A stretch of DNA of 64,000 nucleotides from Shewanella sp. 1CM18E (GTDB lineage: Bacteria > Pseudomonadota > Gammaproteobacteria > Enterobacterales > Shewanellaceae), in contig NZ_JALNTW010000001.1 in the NCBI RefSeq assembly GCF_023161665.1, positions 293,061-357,060 of the forward strand, read 5' to 3'. The first letter of the stretch is position 1. Each line of letters starts with the position of its first letter. The notes under the pieces are model-generated. The model searched no databases. It was not told the DNA's origin and saw nothing but the letters and a program-made list of their open reading frames with translations. Positions 23,116-32,609 of the stretch are shown one piece after another. The position numbers were made by a program, and so were the translations under genes.

Positions 23116-25884
23116 ATGACCAAATACAGCCTTAGATCATGGGTTCTGGTATTGGCGTTAGCCCCAACTATTTTAGTGGGTATTTTATTGGGTAGCTATT
23201 TTACCATAAATAGATTCTATGAACTCGAAGATACGCTCATAGAACAAGCAAGTAATATTATCGAGCCACTAGCCATCGCCGCAGAAGTGGGTCTTGAAAG
23301 TAAAGATTTTGAAACCACCAAAAGATTAATCACCTCCGCGCAATTAAATAAAGCATCGTTAGTGCAGTTTATTGCCATCTTTGATGATGACAATCGGGTG
23401 GTCGTCACCTCTCACCATTATAAAAACCATGAAATAATGCGCTTTGGTAAGCCGCTTGAATCAATGCTCAGAACTGAGCTTGAACAAGTGGGCGACAGCA
23501 TGATTCTGCGTAGCCCTATTTTTAAAAGTAGTAACGCTCCTGTACAGGGTTTCAATAGTAGTCAAGCCACCTCAGATGTAATAAAAATTGGCTACATTGC
23601 GATTCTAATAAATAAAGAAAACGCGCTATTACAACAGCATAGAGCCGCAGTAGCGGCATTTATTATTGTGTTGATTGGTGTGCAGCTAAACCTGTTCTTC
23701 ACTTTCCGTTTAGTTAAAAACGTCACCCAACCTATTACAGAAATGGTGCGGGTTGTTGCCAAGATTCGTGAAGGCAAACTTGATACTCGCTTAACGGGCA
23801 ACTTGATTGGTGAGCTGGACTTACTTAAACGCGGTATTAATGCCATGGCAGGCTCATTGTCGGAATACCATGATGAGATGCAGCAAAACATTGATCAAGC
23901 GACCTCTGATTTACGTGAAACCTTAGAGCAAATCGAGATCCAAAACGTTGAACTTGATATGGCCAAAAAACGTGCCCAAGAAGCCAGCCGTATAAAATCA
24001 GAGTTTTTGGCAAACATGTCTCATGAATTAAGAACGCCATTAAACGGTGTGATTGGTTTTGCTAAACAGCTATTAAAAACACCGCTGCACTCAAGCCAGC
24101 AAGACTATATTCGCACCATCGAGCGCAGTGCCACTAACTTACTTAGTATCATTAATGACATTCTCGACTTCTCGAAACTTGAAGCGGGTAAAATGGTGCT
24201 AGAGAACATTCCGTTCTCTCTACGGGAAACCATAGAAGAAACAGTGACTATGTTATCGAGTACTGCGCGCGAAAAAGAGCTCGAACTAGTAATCGATGTA
24301 GACTCACGTATACCAGAAGATGTCACTGGTGATGCCATGCGCTTTAACCAAATCATCACTAACTTGGTCGGTAATGCAATTAAATTTACCGACAAAGGCA
24401 GCGTACAGTTAAAACTACAACTTGAAGATATTAAAGACGGCAAAGTACACGTTCGCTGTGAAGTGATTGATACCGGAATTGGTATTGATGAGCAGCAACA
24501 ATCATCGCTATTCCAAGCATTTGGTCAAGCGGACTCTTCTATATCTCGTCGCTTTGGCGGCACAGGCCTAGGACTGGTTATTACTAAGCGCTTGGTCAAT
24601 CGGATGGGCGGCCAAATAGGATGTTACTCTGAACCTAATCAAGGCTCGACCTTCTGGTTTTCTTTACCACTCAATATTAGCCAATACCCAATCAATGATA
24701 CCTTGCCGTTAGCTCCACTTAAGGGCAAAAGTATTCTCTTGTTTGAACCAAAAACGCTTACTCAACAATCAACAGAGCGCATGTTAAACCGCTGGGGCAT
24801 GAAAGTGACCATGGTTGATAATATCGAGCAATTAGAGCAGATTACTAGCCAATCTAATAAAGTTTTCGATTTTGCTCTTGTGAGTTGTCGTGCAATTGCC
24901 TTATCAAATTCTCCGGTACGATTACTCAAACTGATTAAACCGAATATCGACTATCTACTGTTAACTTCTGACTGTGTTGAACAAGAAGATGTGTTCTCGC
25001 AGCTGAGACCTTATATCGATAAACAGATTTCGATACCTGTTGGCGAAAAACTATTATCCAAATCGTTACTCGACCCGCACTCGTCAGCATTGAATGACAG
25101 TTTATTACCACTGAGCCCTGTGGCTATGCCAGCTAAGTTAGAAAACCTCAGCGTGCTCGCGGTTGACGATAACCCTGCAAACCTTAAGTTGATTGATACC
25201 CTTTTAAAAGAGTTAGTCACCCAAGTACAAGTTGCAGATAACGGTGAGCTTGCTGTGCAGCTCGCTAAAGAGCGCAGTTACGATTTGATCTTTATGGATA
25301 TCCAAATGCCTGGCACTGATGGTATTACTGCGACCAAATTAATTAGAAGTCACTCTTTAAACCGCAATACACCTATTATTGCGGTAACAGCACATGCAAT
25401 AGCTGAAGAAAGAGAGCGTATTTCTACTAGTGGTATGGATGGCTATCTACCAAAACCGATTGATGAGGCCGCCCTAAAAGGTGTAATCACTCGCTGGAAA
25501 ACAAAACCTAAGTTTACTCACTTTGATCAACGAACATTAAATTGGGACCTTTGCTTGACCCAAGCCAATAACAAGCCAGACTTAGCGCTAGATATGTTGA
25601 AGATGCTGCTCAAGTCGTTACCTGAAACCGTAGAGCATATCGAAACTGCGCTATCGCAAGACGACGATGATAAAATGCTGGCTTGTATTCATAAACTTCA
25701 CGGCGCCTGTTGTTACTGCGGCGTCCCCAGCACACAGATGTTGTGCAAAGAAATTGAATCAGCTTTAAAGCGTGGCGTCTCAATTGATGCCGTAGAACCA
25801 GAAATACTAGAGTTACTTGATGAGTTAACTAAGGTAGAATCTGCCGCTAATCAAGTGATCTCCCAGCTATCAGTGGATATATAA
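23116..25884 (+). CDS. barA: Tripartite hybrid sensor kinase BarA
   Basis: Inner-membrane kinase that phosphorylates UvrY/GacA, which drives CsrB/CsrC-type RNAs that sequester CsrA. Two membrane helices flank a periplasmic domain (about 30-180). HAMP follows, then a coiled coil, HisKA with His303 in SHELRTPLNG, HATPase, a degenerate inner receiver, a true receiver with Asp728 in FMDIQMPG, and an HPt with His859 in IHKLHGACCY. Counting from the ATG at 23116 puts these within about ten residues of the E. coli phosphosites (302, 718, 861) and gives 922 residues. An in-frame ATG at 23098 has a similarly weak ribosome-binding site. Confidence 0.97.
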   Translation: MTKYSLRSWVLVLALAPTILVGILLGSYFTINRFYELEDTLIEQASNIIEPLAIAAEVGLESKDFETTKRLITSAQLNKASLVQFIAIFDDDNRVVVTSHHYKNHEIMRFGKPLESMLRTELEQVGDSMILRSPIFKSSNAPVQGFNSSQATSDVIKIGYIAILINKENALLQQHRAAVAAFIIVLIGVQLNLFFTFRLVKNVTQPITEMVRVVAKIREGKLDTRLTGNLIGELDLLKRGINAMAGSLSEYHDEMQQNIDQATSDLRETLEQIEIQNVELDMAKKRAQEASRIKSEFLANMSHELRTPLNGVIGFAKQLLKTPLHSSQQDYIRTIERSATNLLSIINDILDFSKLEAGKMVLENIPFSLRETIEETVTMLSSTAREKELELVIDVDSRIPEDVTGDAMRFNQIITNLVGNAIKFTDKGSVQLKLQLEDIKDGKVHVRCEVIDTGIGIDEQQQSSLFQAFGQADSSISRRFGGTGLGLVITKRLVNRMGGQIGCYSEPNQGSTFWFSLPLNISQYPINDTLPLAPLKGKSILLFEPKTLTQQSTERMLNRWGMKVTMVDNIEQLEQITSQSNKVFDFALVSCRAIALSNSPVRLLKLIKPNIDYLLLTSDCVEQEDVFSQLRPYIDKQISIPVGEKLLSKSLLDPHSSALNDSLLPLSPVAMPAKLENLSVLAVDDNPANLKLIDTLLKELVTQVQVADNGELAVQLAKERSYDLIFMDIQMPGTDGITATKLIRSHSLNRNTPIIAVTAHAIAEERERISTSGMDGYLPKPIDEAALKGVITRWKTKPKFTHFDQRTLNWDLCLTQANNKPDLALDMLKMLLKSLPETVEHIETALSQDDDDKMLACIHKLHGACCYCGVPSTQMLCKEIESALKRGVSIDAVEPEILELLDELTKVESAANQVISQLSVDI

Positions 25885-25885
25885 G

Positions 25886-26491
25886 ATGACAAACAAACAG
25901 GGATTTTTTAAACGCCTAAAAGCACTCGAGTTACCTCAAAAGAAGCTTTTCGCGGTTGCCCTATGCCAGCGTATGCTACCAAACTATCAGTTATTTTCTG
26001 AGGTATGCGAATTTGGCGATCCTAAAGTACTCGATACCTTGCTAAACCTGCTTTGGCAATCGATGTACGATAACAAGCTAAAGTTAAATATTGATATTTA
26101 TCTGCAGCGCCTTGATGACAACACTCCAGAGCCTGCTGATTTTGACGTTTACGGTGTTTACCCTGCGATGGACGCAGTTGTTGCACTAACATCTCTCATC
26201 AGCGCACTGCAAAGTAAAGTGGAAGAAGATATTGTCAATATCAGCAAATTGTCTTCTTCGACTGTAGCAAATTATATTGAAGCAACTTGCGAACAAGAGT
26301 TTGATAACGAAGATGCATTAGATGATTACATCTTTGCGCATGAAGTGATGCAAGAAGAAAAAGAGATGCAAAACTCTCTACTAGAAATCATTGAAGAAAA
26401 CCCATCAATGAAGGCCGACTTTATTAAAGAGTTACGCCGAGAAATTGTAGAAATTGGTGTATCAAATATTGGTATTGAAGCTAGCCGTTAA
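25886..26491 (+). CDS. yjaG: YjaG family protein (DUF416)
   Basis: 201-residue cytoplasmic protein with no signal or membrane segment. It matches the DUF416/YjaG family: CQRMLPNYQLFSEVCEFGD near the N terminus, DFDVYGVYPAMDAVVAL in the middle, and the conserved ending with IGVSNIGIEASR. An acidic region (about 130-165) precedes the C terminus. The function of the family is not known to me. It starts two bases after the barA stop codon ends, so it is very probably co-transcribed with the kinase. The ribosome-binding site is weak, suggesting coupling to barA translation. Confidence 0.88.
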   Translation: MTNKQGFFKRLKALELPQKKLFAVALCQRMLPNYQLFSEVCEFGDPKVLDTLLNLLWQSMYDNKLKLNIDIYLQRLDDNTPEPADFDVYGVYPAMDAVVALTSLISALQSKVEEDIVNISKLSSSTVANYIEATCEQEFDNEDALDDYIFAHEVMQEEKEMQNSLLEIIEENPSMKADFIKELRREIVEIGVSNIGIEASR

Positions 26492-26513
26492 AATAACCAC
26501 TAGCCAACTCACT

Positions 26514-26542
26514 AAAAAGCGCATTTGTTAATGCGCTTTTTT
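26514..26542. terminator. Bidirectional terminator between yjaG and the LysR gene
   Basis: A perfect 12-bp stem (AAAAAGCGCATT, loop TGTT) carries T-runs in both directions between two convergent genes. Confidence 0.9.
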
Positions 26543-26547
26543 ATGGC

Positions 26548-27450
26548 TTAAACATCCATAGAAAACAGCTGTTCAGCTCTAGCCTGCATAAACTCAATAA
26601 ATAACTGTACCTTTAATGGCTGGTGACTACGCTGATGATACAAAATGGAGATCCGCCGTTTCTCACCAATCCACTCAGGTAGTAATGCTTTAAGACTGCC
26701 AACTTTAAGTTGTTTTTTCACAAATAGCTCCGGCCCATATAAAATTCCCGCGTTTGCCATAGTTGCTTCAACTGCGCCATGTAAATCACTTAAGGTTAAC
26801 TTGGCTTTACCATCATAATAAAACGATTCGCCATTAGGATGCTTTAGCGACCAATTATAAAGAGGCCACACCTTGATTAAGTCGTGATCAACCAATTCAC
26901 TTGGATGAGTTAATGCTGGAGCTTTTTCAATATAATCAACTGAGGCAAACAACCCGTAATTAAGTACACCTAAAGAACTTGAGATCCAAGAAGAGTCTGG
27001 TTGCGTCCCGCCCACGATCGCAACATCAACGCCTTCGTCAATTAAGTCGATAACGTTATTGTTCTGAGCGATATGCAGTTGAATGTCTGGATAGCATTCG
27101 CAAAACTCATTGAGAGTTTTGATAAATATCATCGAAATAATCGACACCGGCGCAGCGATCCGCAATGTGCCCTCGGGCTTATCAACCGTTGCGCCACTGA
27201 TGCTATCAAATTGGGAGATGATTGATTGGTATTGCTGAAATAGCGCCAAGCCCTCTTCCGTCAGCCTTAGCTTACGAGTATTACGCATCAACAGTTGTTT
27301 ATCTAATACTGTCTCTAATTTAGTGAGTTTGCGACTCACTGTAGCAATGGGCATATCCAGTTCTTTTGCTGCTTGAGAAAAGCTGCCTGCATTAACTAAA
27401 TGCACAAACTGATAGATCAGTTGTAGCTCTAAACCAAAGTTGCTGCTCAT
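26548..27450 (-). CDS. LysR-family transcriptional regulator
   Basis: 300 residues. An N-terminal winged helix-turn-helix (about 10-68; FVHLVNAGSFSQAAKELDMPIATVSRKLTKLE) is followed by a linker helix and a substrate-binding domain (about 92-295) starting EGTLRIAAPVSI. Overall it resembles the large CrgA/DmlR-type group. Its ligand is unknown. It is divergent from an AEC-type carrier across a 140-bp gap, the typical layout of a LysR regulator and its target, so regulation of that carrier is a reasonable inference. Confidence 0.9.
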   Translation of the reverse strand: MSSNFGLELQLIYQFVHLVNAGSFSQAAKELDMPIATVSRKLTKLETVLDKQLLMRNTRKLRLTEEGLALFQQYQSIISQFDSISGATVDKPEGTLRIAAPVSIISMIFIKTLNEFCECYPDIQLHIAQNNNVIDLIDEGVDVAIVGGTQPDSSWISSSLGVLNYGLFASVDYIEKAPALTHPSELVDHDLIKVWPLYNWSLKHPNGESFYYDGKAKLTLSDLHGAVEATMANAGILYGPELFVKKQLKVGSLKALLPEWIGEKRRISILYHQRSHQPLKVQLFIEFMQARAEQLFSMDV

Positions 27451-27590
27451 TAATAAAACCTTAGTATCTAAACACGATTTTTAGGCACTCTACGACCTAA
27501 GCTCAATATTACACTAAAGCCGAATTATGATAATGTTTCAGCTCAATCATTTGCTCGCTTCATTTTTAACCGTAACAAAATAAAGCCTGT

Positions 27591-28544
27591 ATGCCCGCGA
27601 TATTAACCCCATTAATTGCCGTATTCGGCATCATGCTGTTAGGTACCTTAGTGCAAAAGAGTAAACTTTTGCCCACGGAAACCGATCAAGTACTCAATCA
27701 ATATGTTTACTACATCGCTTTTCCGGCCATCATGCTGATTACATTAGCGCAAACGCCAATCCAAGACATTCTGCACTGGGGTTATATCTTTGGTTATAGC
27801 CTAGCTATGCTTAGTTGTTATTTCTTAAGCTATCTTGCATCTCGCATAATCGCTCCCAAACAAAGCGCCTGCGCCACTATGCGTGCTCTTAATGCCACCT
27901 TTGGAAATACCGCCTTTATTGGTATTCCGCTAATGGCTATATTGTTCCCAACAGAGCAAATTGCGCTAGCTGCGGCAGCCATAGCTAGCTTACTGTCGGT
28001 ATTTATGTTTGCCATTGCCCTTGTCTCACTTGAGATGAATGTTAATAAAGACAAAAGTTCTGCTCTAAAAATCATTTTTCTGGCATTAGGCAAAAACCCA
28101 ATAGTCATGGCGAGCTTAATTGGAATAGGTCTATCTTCTTTAAGTATTAACCTACCAGAGAGCCTAGCGCTGATGATCAGGCAGCTTGGCATGACATCAA
28201 GCCCCTGCGCATTATTCGCTATCGGTATGGTGTTAGCTAAGTCAGGGCAATATCAAAGCTCTTCGCGTTTTATTAACAGCAATCAAGCGGCAGAAATTAG
28301 TGCTATCAACCTAGTAAAGTTAATTGTTCAGCCTGCCCTCACCTATGTATTAATGCAATGGCTTAACGTTGAGTCGCAATTAATTGCCATGGGGGTAATT
28401 TTAGCTGCATTACCTACTGCCGCTAGTGTTTACTTACTTGCGCAGCGGTATCAAACTCAAGTCATTACCAGTGCGCAAGGGATTTTATTAGGCACGCTTT
28501 TAAACTTTGTCAGCCTACCTTTGCTGGAACGTTTTTTACTCTAG
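27591..28544 (+). CDS. AEC-family (auxin efflux carrier-like) transporter
   Basis: 317-residue integral membrane protein with about ten hydrophobic helices in two halves, joined by a short charged loop (about 150-160, NVNKDKSS). The family signatures are GTLVQKSKLLPTETDQVLNQYVYYIAFPAIML at the start and ALNATFGNTAFIGIPL in the first half. Bacterial members move malonate or other organic acids; the substrate here cannot be read from sequence. It is divergent from the LysR gene and probably controlled by it. Confidence 0.88.
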   Translation: MPAILTPLIAVFGIMLLGTLVQKSKLLPTETDQVLNQYVYYIAFPAIMLITLAQTPIQDILHWGYIFGYSLAMLSCYFLSYLASRIIAPKQSACATMRALNATFGNTAFIGIPLMAILFPTEQIALAAAAIASLLSVFMFAIALVSLEMNVNKDKSSALKIIFLALGKNPIVMASLIGIGLSSLSINLPESLALMIRQLGMTSSPCALFAIGMVLAKSGQYQSSSRFINSNQAAEISAINLVKLIVQPALTYVLMQWLNVESQLIAMGVILAALPTAASVYLLAQRYQTQVITSAQGILLGTLLNFVSLPLLERFLL

Positions 28545-28869
28545 CCTTGCTTAAATAGTCTTGTTCAACAGCAAGTAGAATGCAGGATGATTAGTCATTA
28601 CTCACTAGCGTAACGCCATTTATTTTGGCTTGATGCGTAGCAATCATTACACTCAACACTGCTTTTTAGATATTCAGATACACAGCAATTACGCAACAAA
28701 CAATGAGAAAAACACCTACTAAATCAACCTTTCATTAGCGACTATTGCGCTAAATTGAATACACTAATATTCAAGGTTTTAAGTACATCAATAAATGCTA
28801 AAAATAGATTGGTCAAAAAGTAATTTGTAGATTATTATTCGCCACCTTTTTTCATTCATTGCTCAAAAA
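28545..28869. other. 325-bp intergenic region, no gene seen
   Basis: There is no open frame, clear terminator or recognisable operator. It must contain the promoter of the hybrid kinase gene that follows, but no convincing -35/-10 pair stands out. Confidence 0.5.
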
Positions 28870-31800
28870 ATGACTAAGCTTGTTGTTTTCCTGTTATTCA
28901 TCACTACTTTTTTAAGCTTTCCATCTGCACAATCTTTCGAACTAAATTCAGAAGACAAAGCTTTTTTACAAAACAAAGAAGTGCTTGTTGTGGCCATGCC
29001 TAGCACGGGCCTGCGCGCTTACTGGAACAAGTCAGGTTTAGGCGCCCCTGGGGTATATACCGACTACCTTAAAGAGCTTGCTAAAACATTAAATATCGCA
29101 ATCGAATTTAAAGATTATAACTGCTTAGATAAATTGCTAAGTGCGGTAGCATCTGGCGAGGCCGACTTATCACTTGGGTTTATCCCAACAACAGAACGCG
29201 AAAAGAATCTGCTGTTCTCTGTTCCTGTGTTTGAAAACTATCAACTCAACTGGTTACGTAACTCAAGCTACCGCAATACAGCACCTACAAAAATGGACTG
29301 GATATGTGTTGAAGGTTCATTTTCTTGTGAAGCTGCGGCTAAAAATGGTTACCGAACACTAATTAGAGTTAAGACCTTAAGAAGTCTTATTCACCATCTT
29401 TCGACAGGTAAAGCTGACGGCGCAGTTATACATTTTGGCTCGGTGCATCATTACTATCAAACTGTAGCCGTTGGTGATTGGTTGGGTGATATTGTATTTA
29501 ACGAAAACAGCCAGCCGATGCTGTCATCTTTTATAACAGCTAAAACCAATACGCAATTGATGAATATTCTTAATCAATATCAACATAGCGTACATGATAA
29601 TCAAGTAACAAAGCCTTTTGAGTTTAACAACTTAAGTATGCTCCATAACGAGCTAACGATAGAGGCTATTTACCAGCAGTACGGCAGGAATACAATTCGT
29701 TACAGCATTGAAGACAACCTAGCGCCGCTATCTTATATATCGGAAACCAATGGTGAGATTTCAGGCTATATACACGACATAGTAAAAATATTAGCACTCA
29801 AAACAGGCCTGAATTTTGAGTATGTTTACCCAAATAAACGGTCAGTTGACGAGATGCTCGCTACTGGCAAAATTGACTTTATTCCAGGTGAATTACTATC
29901 TGAAAAAATATCAAAGAGCACAGTAAAAACCCAACCTTTTTACACGATACATTGGTCGCATGTGCGCACCACCAAAGCCTATCAACAGCAAGTTGTGGCT
30001 ATTTTAGATAGAAGCGGCAAAGCCGCTAAACTGGATATTTTTAACTTTTTAAATAACCCTGTTATATATACAGATTTTGCTTTACTGAAAAATGATATTG
30101 AGCGAGGAGTAATTACCCATGCTTACATTCCAAGAAGTATTGCAGATGACTACCTATACTACGGTAATAATAGTGATTTTGAGCTGGTTTACGGCCAAAA
30201 ACATCAGCTACAGAGCCTAATGGGAATTAGTCTTAAAAAAGATGCGACCGCATTAAGAGATATGCTTAATGTTGCCATCGCTATCACAACGCCAAATGAA
30301 ATTTCTTTGGCCGTACAGAATCATAATACGATTCAAACTGAATACGTTTATGGTAAAAAACAAGCAAGAAGCACCATTATTATTTTACTTCTGTTTTTTG
30401 CTATTGTGGTGATTGCTGGAGTGCTATGGAACACTAAACTCAAAAGCTATTTGCAAGAAGCCCGTGCCAATGGCAAAAAATCACACGACCAAATGCAGTG
30501 GTTAACCAGTGTTTTAAATAGTTTTCCCGGTATGGTACTGATTTCAGACGCTAAAGGTACGCCTCTATTATCTAATAAGTCATACAATGAGTGCTTTAAA
30601 AGTTGTGTAACCAATCGCTGCATTGAAAACCAAACGCCATGTACTTTTTTAGATGTGGTGCACTCAAATGCAGCTGAGATTAGTAGTGACATAGTCCACA
30701 TTGACAAATCAGAATGCACTATTGGTGGCAAGTTTTACCGAGTCTCTCGTGACGTGGTTAATCATAATGATGGCAACGAGTACCATATTACGGTTTTTAC
30801 CGACTTTACTGAGCTTAAACGCCGTAAAGAAGAATTAAAAAGCTCCCAGCAACAAGCAATTGAAGCATTAAAAGCCAGAGAATCATTTTTGGCTATTATC
30901 AGCCATGAATTACGCACACCATTAGCTGCAATGATGGGTTTAATGGAGCTACTAAACCCTGAAATCAAGACGGTAAAAAATAAAGAACTAATGCAAAATG
31001 CATTGGCATCAGCCGAGCGCTTAAAAGGCCTAGTAAACAATATTCTTGATTTCTCGAAAATGGAGGCAAATCAATTACAGCTTGATGTTTACCCTAGTCA
31101 TTTCTTTGAAGAACTCGGTGCACTTTTTAGATTGCATGAAGCCAGTGCAGAGCTTAAAGAAATTAGCTTTAACCTTAATTGGCAACCTTCATCTTATTGT
31201 CAGGCTGAATTAGACTGGCTGCGTTTAAGCCAGATAATTAATAACCTTGTTGGTAACTCTCTTAAGTTTACCCAACAAGGAGCAATCAACATATCGATAA
31301 GTAATACTGATGACTCTCTACAGGTCATCGTTGAAGATAGTGGCTGTGGTATGACGCCAGAGCAGTTAACAGCCCTATTTCAACCTTTTACCCAAGCAGA
31401 TTCCAGCATCAATAGAAAGTACGGTGGTACTGGGTTAGGTATGTCTATTGTGCAACACCTAGTTCAATTAATGGGCGGTCAAATAACCGTAACCAGTGAA
31501 CGATACCTAGGAACTAAAGTTACTGTAAATATCCCAGTAAAATTCACAACGGACTGTGAGCCATTAGTCTCGCACGCCCAAAGTGGAGATGAAAAGGTAC
31601 AACAATGGCTAACAACTTGGGGGATCAATACCGAGACCTGTAACGATAACGCTTCAGCCAACCTAATCAATATTGGTACGGGAAACCTATACCCTGACTT
31701 ACTACTACGACAAGTACTGTTAGCTAATAGAAATAAGTCTCCAAAAACGGCTGACCTAAGCCAAAAATATACAGGCACAGTGCTGGTTGCAGATGATGAT

Positions 31801-32463
31801 CCCATTAACCGATTTTTATTCCAAAAACAGCTCAAGAAACTTGGTGTAAATGCAGTAACGGTAAATGATGGTTTAGAAGCCTTACTCTACTTATCCGCTA
31901 ATAGAGAGGATATTGATTTCCTGATCACCGATTGCCATATGCCAAACTTAAATGGCTATGAATTAGTGCGCCAATTACGTTCTAAGCCTGAGTTTAAAGA
32001 GTTTGCAATTGTTGGTTGTACCGCAGAAGACTCACGTTTAGTTGCCGAAAAAGCCGCAAAAGTCGGTATGAATGAAGTGATGTACAAGCCATATACCTTT
32101 AACTCATTATCTGAAGTTGTTAGCCGCTACTGTAATAAACAAGAGTGTGATAATAACCAAGATCTACTTAACTGGTTAATCGAATATAGTGATGAAGAGC
32201 AGCTTGAGCTGGCAGCCATAGTTAGAGATTCTTTACTAGCAGATAAAGAACAACTAGCTGATAAATCAATTCCGCTAACAGCACTTGGGCATAGAATAAA
32301 AGGTGCAGCTAACGCCCTCGGGTTAGAACAACTCGCACAAGCGGCTGCTGAATGTGAAGTCGTTGCGGCCCACAATGCTGACTTTGCAATTGCTAAGCTC
32401 AATATGGAAATAGATACTGTGGTTAACACTATTAATCAATGGCTAACTAAGCAACACCAATAG
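28870..32463 (+). CDS. EvgS/BvgS-type hybrid histidine kinase with tandem periplasmic binding domains
   Basis: 1197 residues. A signal peptide (1-21) is followed by two solute-binding (SBP_bac_3-type) domains in the periplasm (about 32-250 and 265-490) and a membrane helix (about 501-521). A PAS-like region (about 545-645) carries a cysteine cluster, Cys575, Cys579, Cys584 and Cys591. HisKA follows with His679 (SHELRTPLAAM), then HATPase (VEDSGCGMTP, GGTGLGMSIV), a receiver with Asp1021 (ITDCHMPNLNGYE) and an HPt with His1141 (LGHRIKGAAN). This is the layout of EvgS/BvgS. Its output protein is unknown; the next gene encodes a receiver-TPR protein. The stimulus cannot be inferred. Confidence 0.93.
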   Translation: MTKLVVFLLFITTFLSFPSAQSFELNSEDKAFLQNKEVLVVAMPSTGLRAYWNKSGLGAPGVYTDYLKELAKTLNIAIEFKDYNCLDKLLSAVASGEADLSLGFIPTTEREKNLLFSVPVFENYQLNWLRNSSYRNTAPTKMDWICVEGSFSCEAAAKNGYRTLIRVKTLRSLIHHLSTGKADGAVIHFGSVHHYYQTVAVGDWLGDIVFNENSQPMLSSFITAKTNTQLMNILNQYQHSVHDNQVTKPFEFNNLSMLHNELTIEAIYQQYGRNTIRYSIEDNLAPLSYISETNGEISGYIHDIVKILALKTGLNFEYVYPNKRSVDEMLATGKIDFIPGELLSEKISKSTVKTQPFYTIHWSHVRTTKAYQQQVVAILDRSGKAAKLDIFNFLNNPVIYTDFALLKNDIERGVITHAYIPRSIADDYLYYGNNSDFELVYGQKHQLQSLMGISLKKDATALRDMLNVAIAITTPNEISLAVQNHNTIQTEYVYGKKQARSTIIILLLFFAIVVIAGVLWNTKLKSYLQEARANGKKSHDQMQWLTSVLNSFPGMVLISDAKGTPLLSNKSYNECFKSCVTNRCIENQTPCTFLDVVHSNAAEISSDIVHIDKSECTIGGKFYRVSRDVVNHNDGNEYHITVFTDFTELKRRKEELKSSQQQAIEALKARESFLAIISHELRTPLAAMMGLMELLNPEIKTVKNKELMQNALASAERLKGLVNNILDFSKMEANQLQLDVYPSHFFEELGALFRLHEASAELKEISFNLNWQPSSYCQAELDWLRLSQIINNLVGNSLKFTQQGAINISISNTDDSLQVIVEDSGCGMTPEQLTALFQPFTQADSSINRKYGGTGLGMSIVQHLVQLMGGQITVTSERYLGTKVTVNIPVKFTTDCEPLVSHAQSGDEKVQQWLTTWGINTETCNDNASANLINIGTGNLYPDLLLRQVLLANRNKSPKTADLSQKYTGTVLVADDDPINRFLFQKQLKKLGVNAVTVNDGLEALLYLSANREDIDFLITDCHMPNLNGYELVRQLRSKPEFKEFAIVGCTAEDSRLVAEKAAKVGMNEVMYKPYTFNSLSEVVSRYCNKQECDNNQDLLNWLIEYSDEEQLELAAIVRDSLLADKEQLADKSIPLTALGHRIKGAANALGLEQLAQAAAECEVVAAHNADFAIAKLNMEIDTVVNTINQWLTKQHQ

Positions 32464-32565
32464 TCTTTATAACCTTTAATGTTTGGCTAATACTGTTTGC
32501 CTAATACAGTCTGACTTAGCCACTGTTTCAAAATGCTTGTTTATTGAATTTTACAAATTTAGTGT

Positions 32566-32595
32566 GATGGCAGCTTAAGCTGCCGTCTCGTTTTG
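32566..32595 (+). terminator. Possible terminator or attenuator after the hybrid kinase
   Basis: The palindrome GGCAGCTTAAGCTGCC (32569-32584) sits within a longer imperfect stem (GATGGCAGC/GCTGCCGTC) and is followed by GTCTCGTTTT. The T-run is short, so some read-through into the receiver-TPR gene is likely. Confidence 0.5.
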
Positions 32596-32609
32596 GGAAC
32601 ATACTTGCT

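Noticed and set aside
31479..31835. 118-codon open frame antisense to the hybrid kinase gene
   Set aside because: Fully within the kinase and receiver coding region; composition is that of a reverse-frame shadow.
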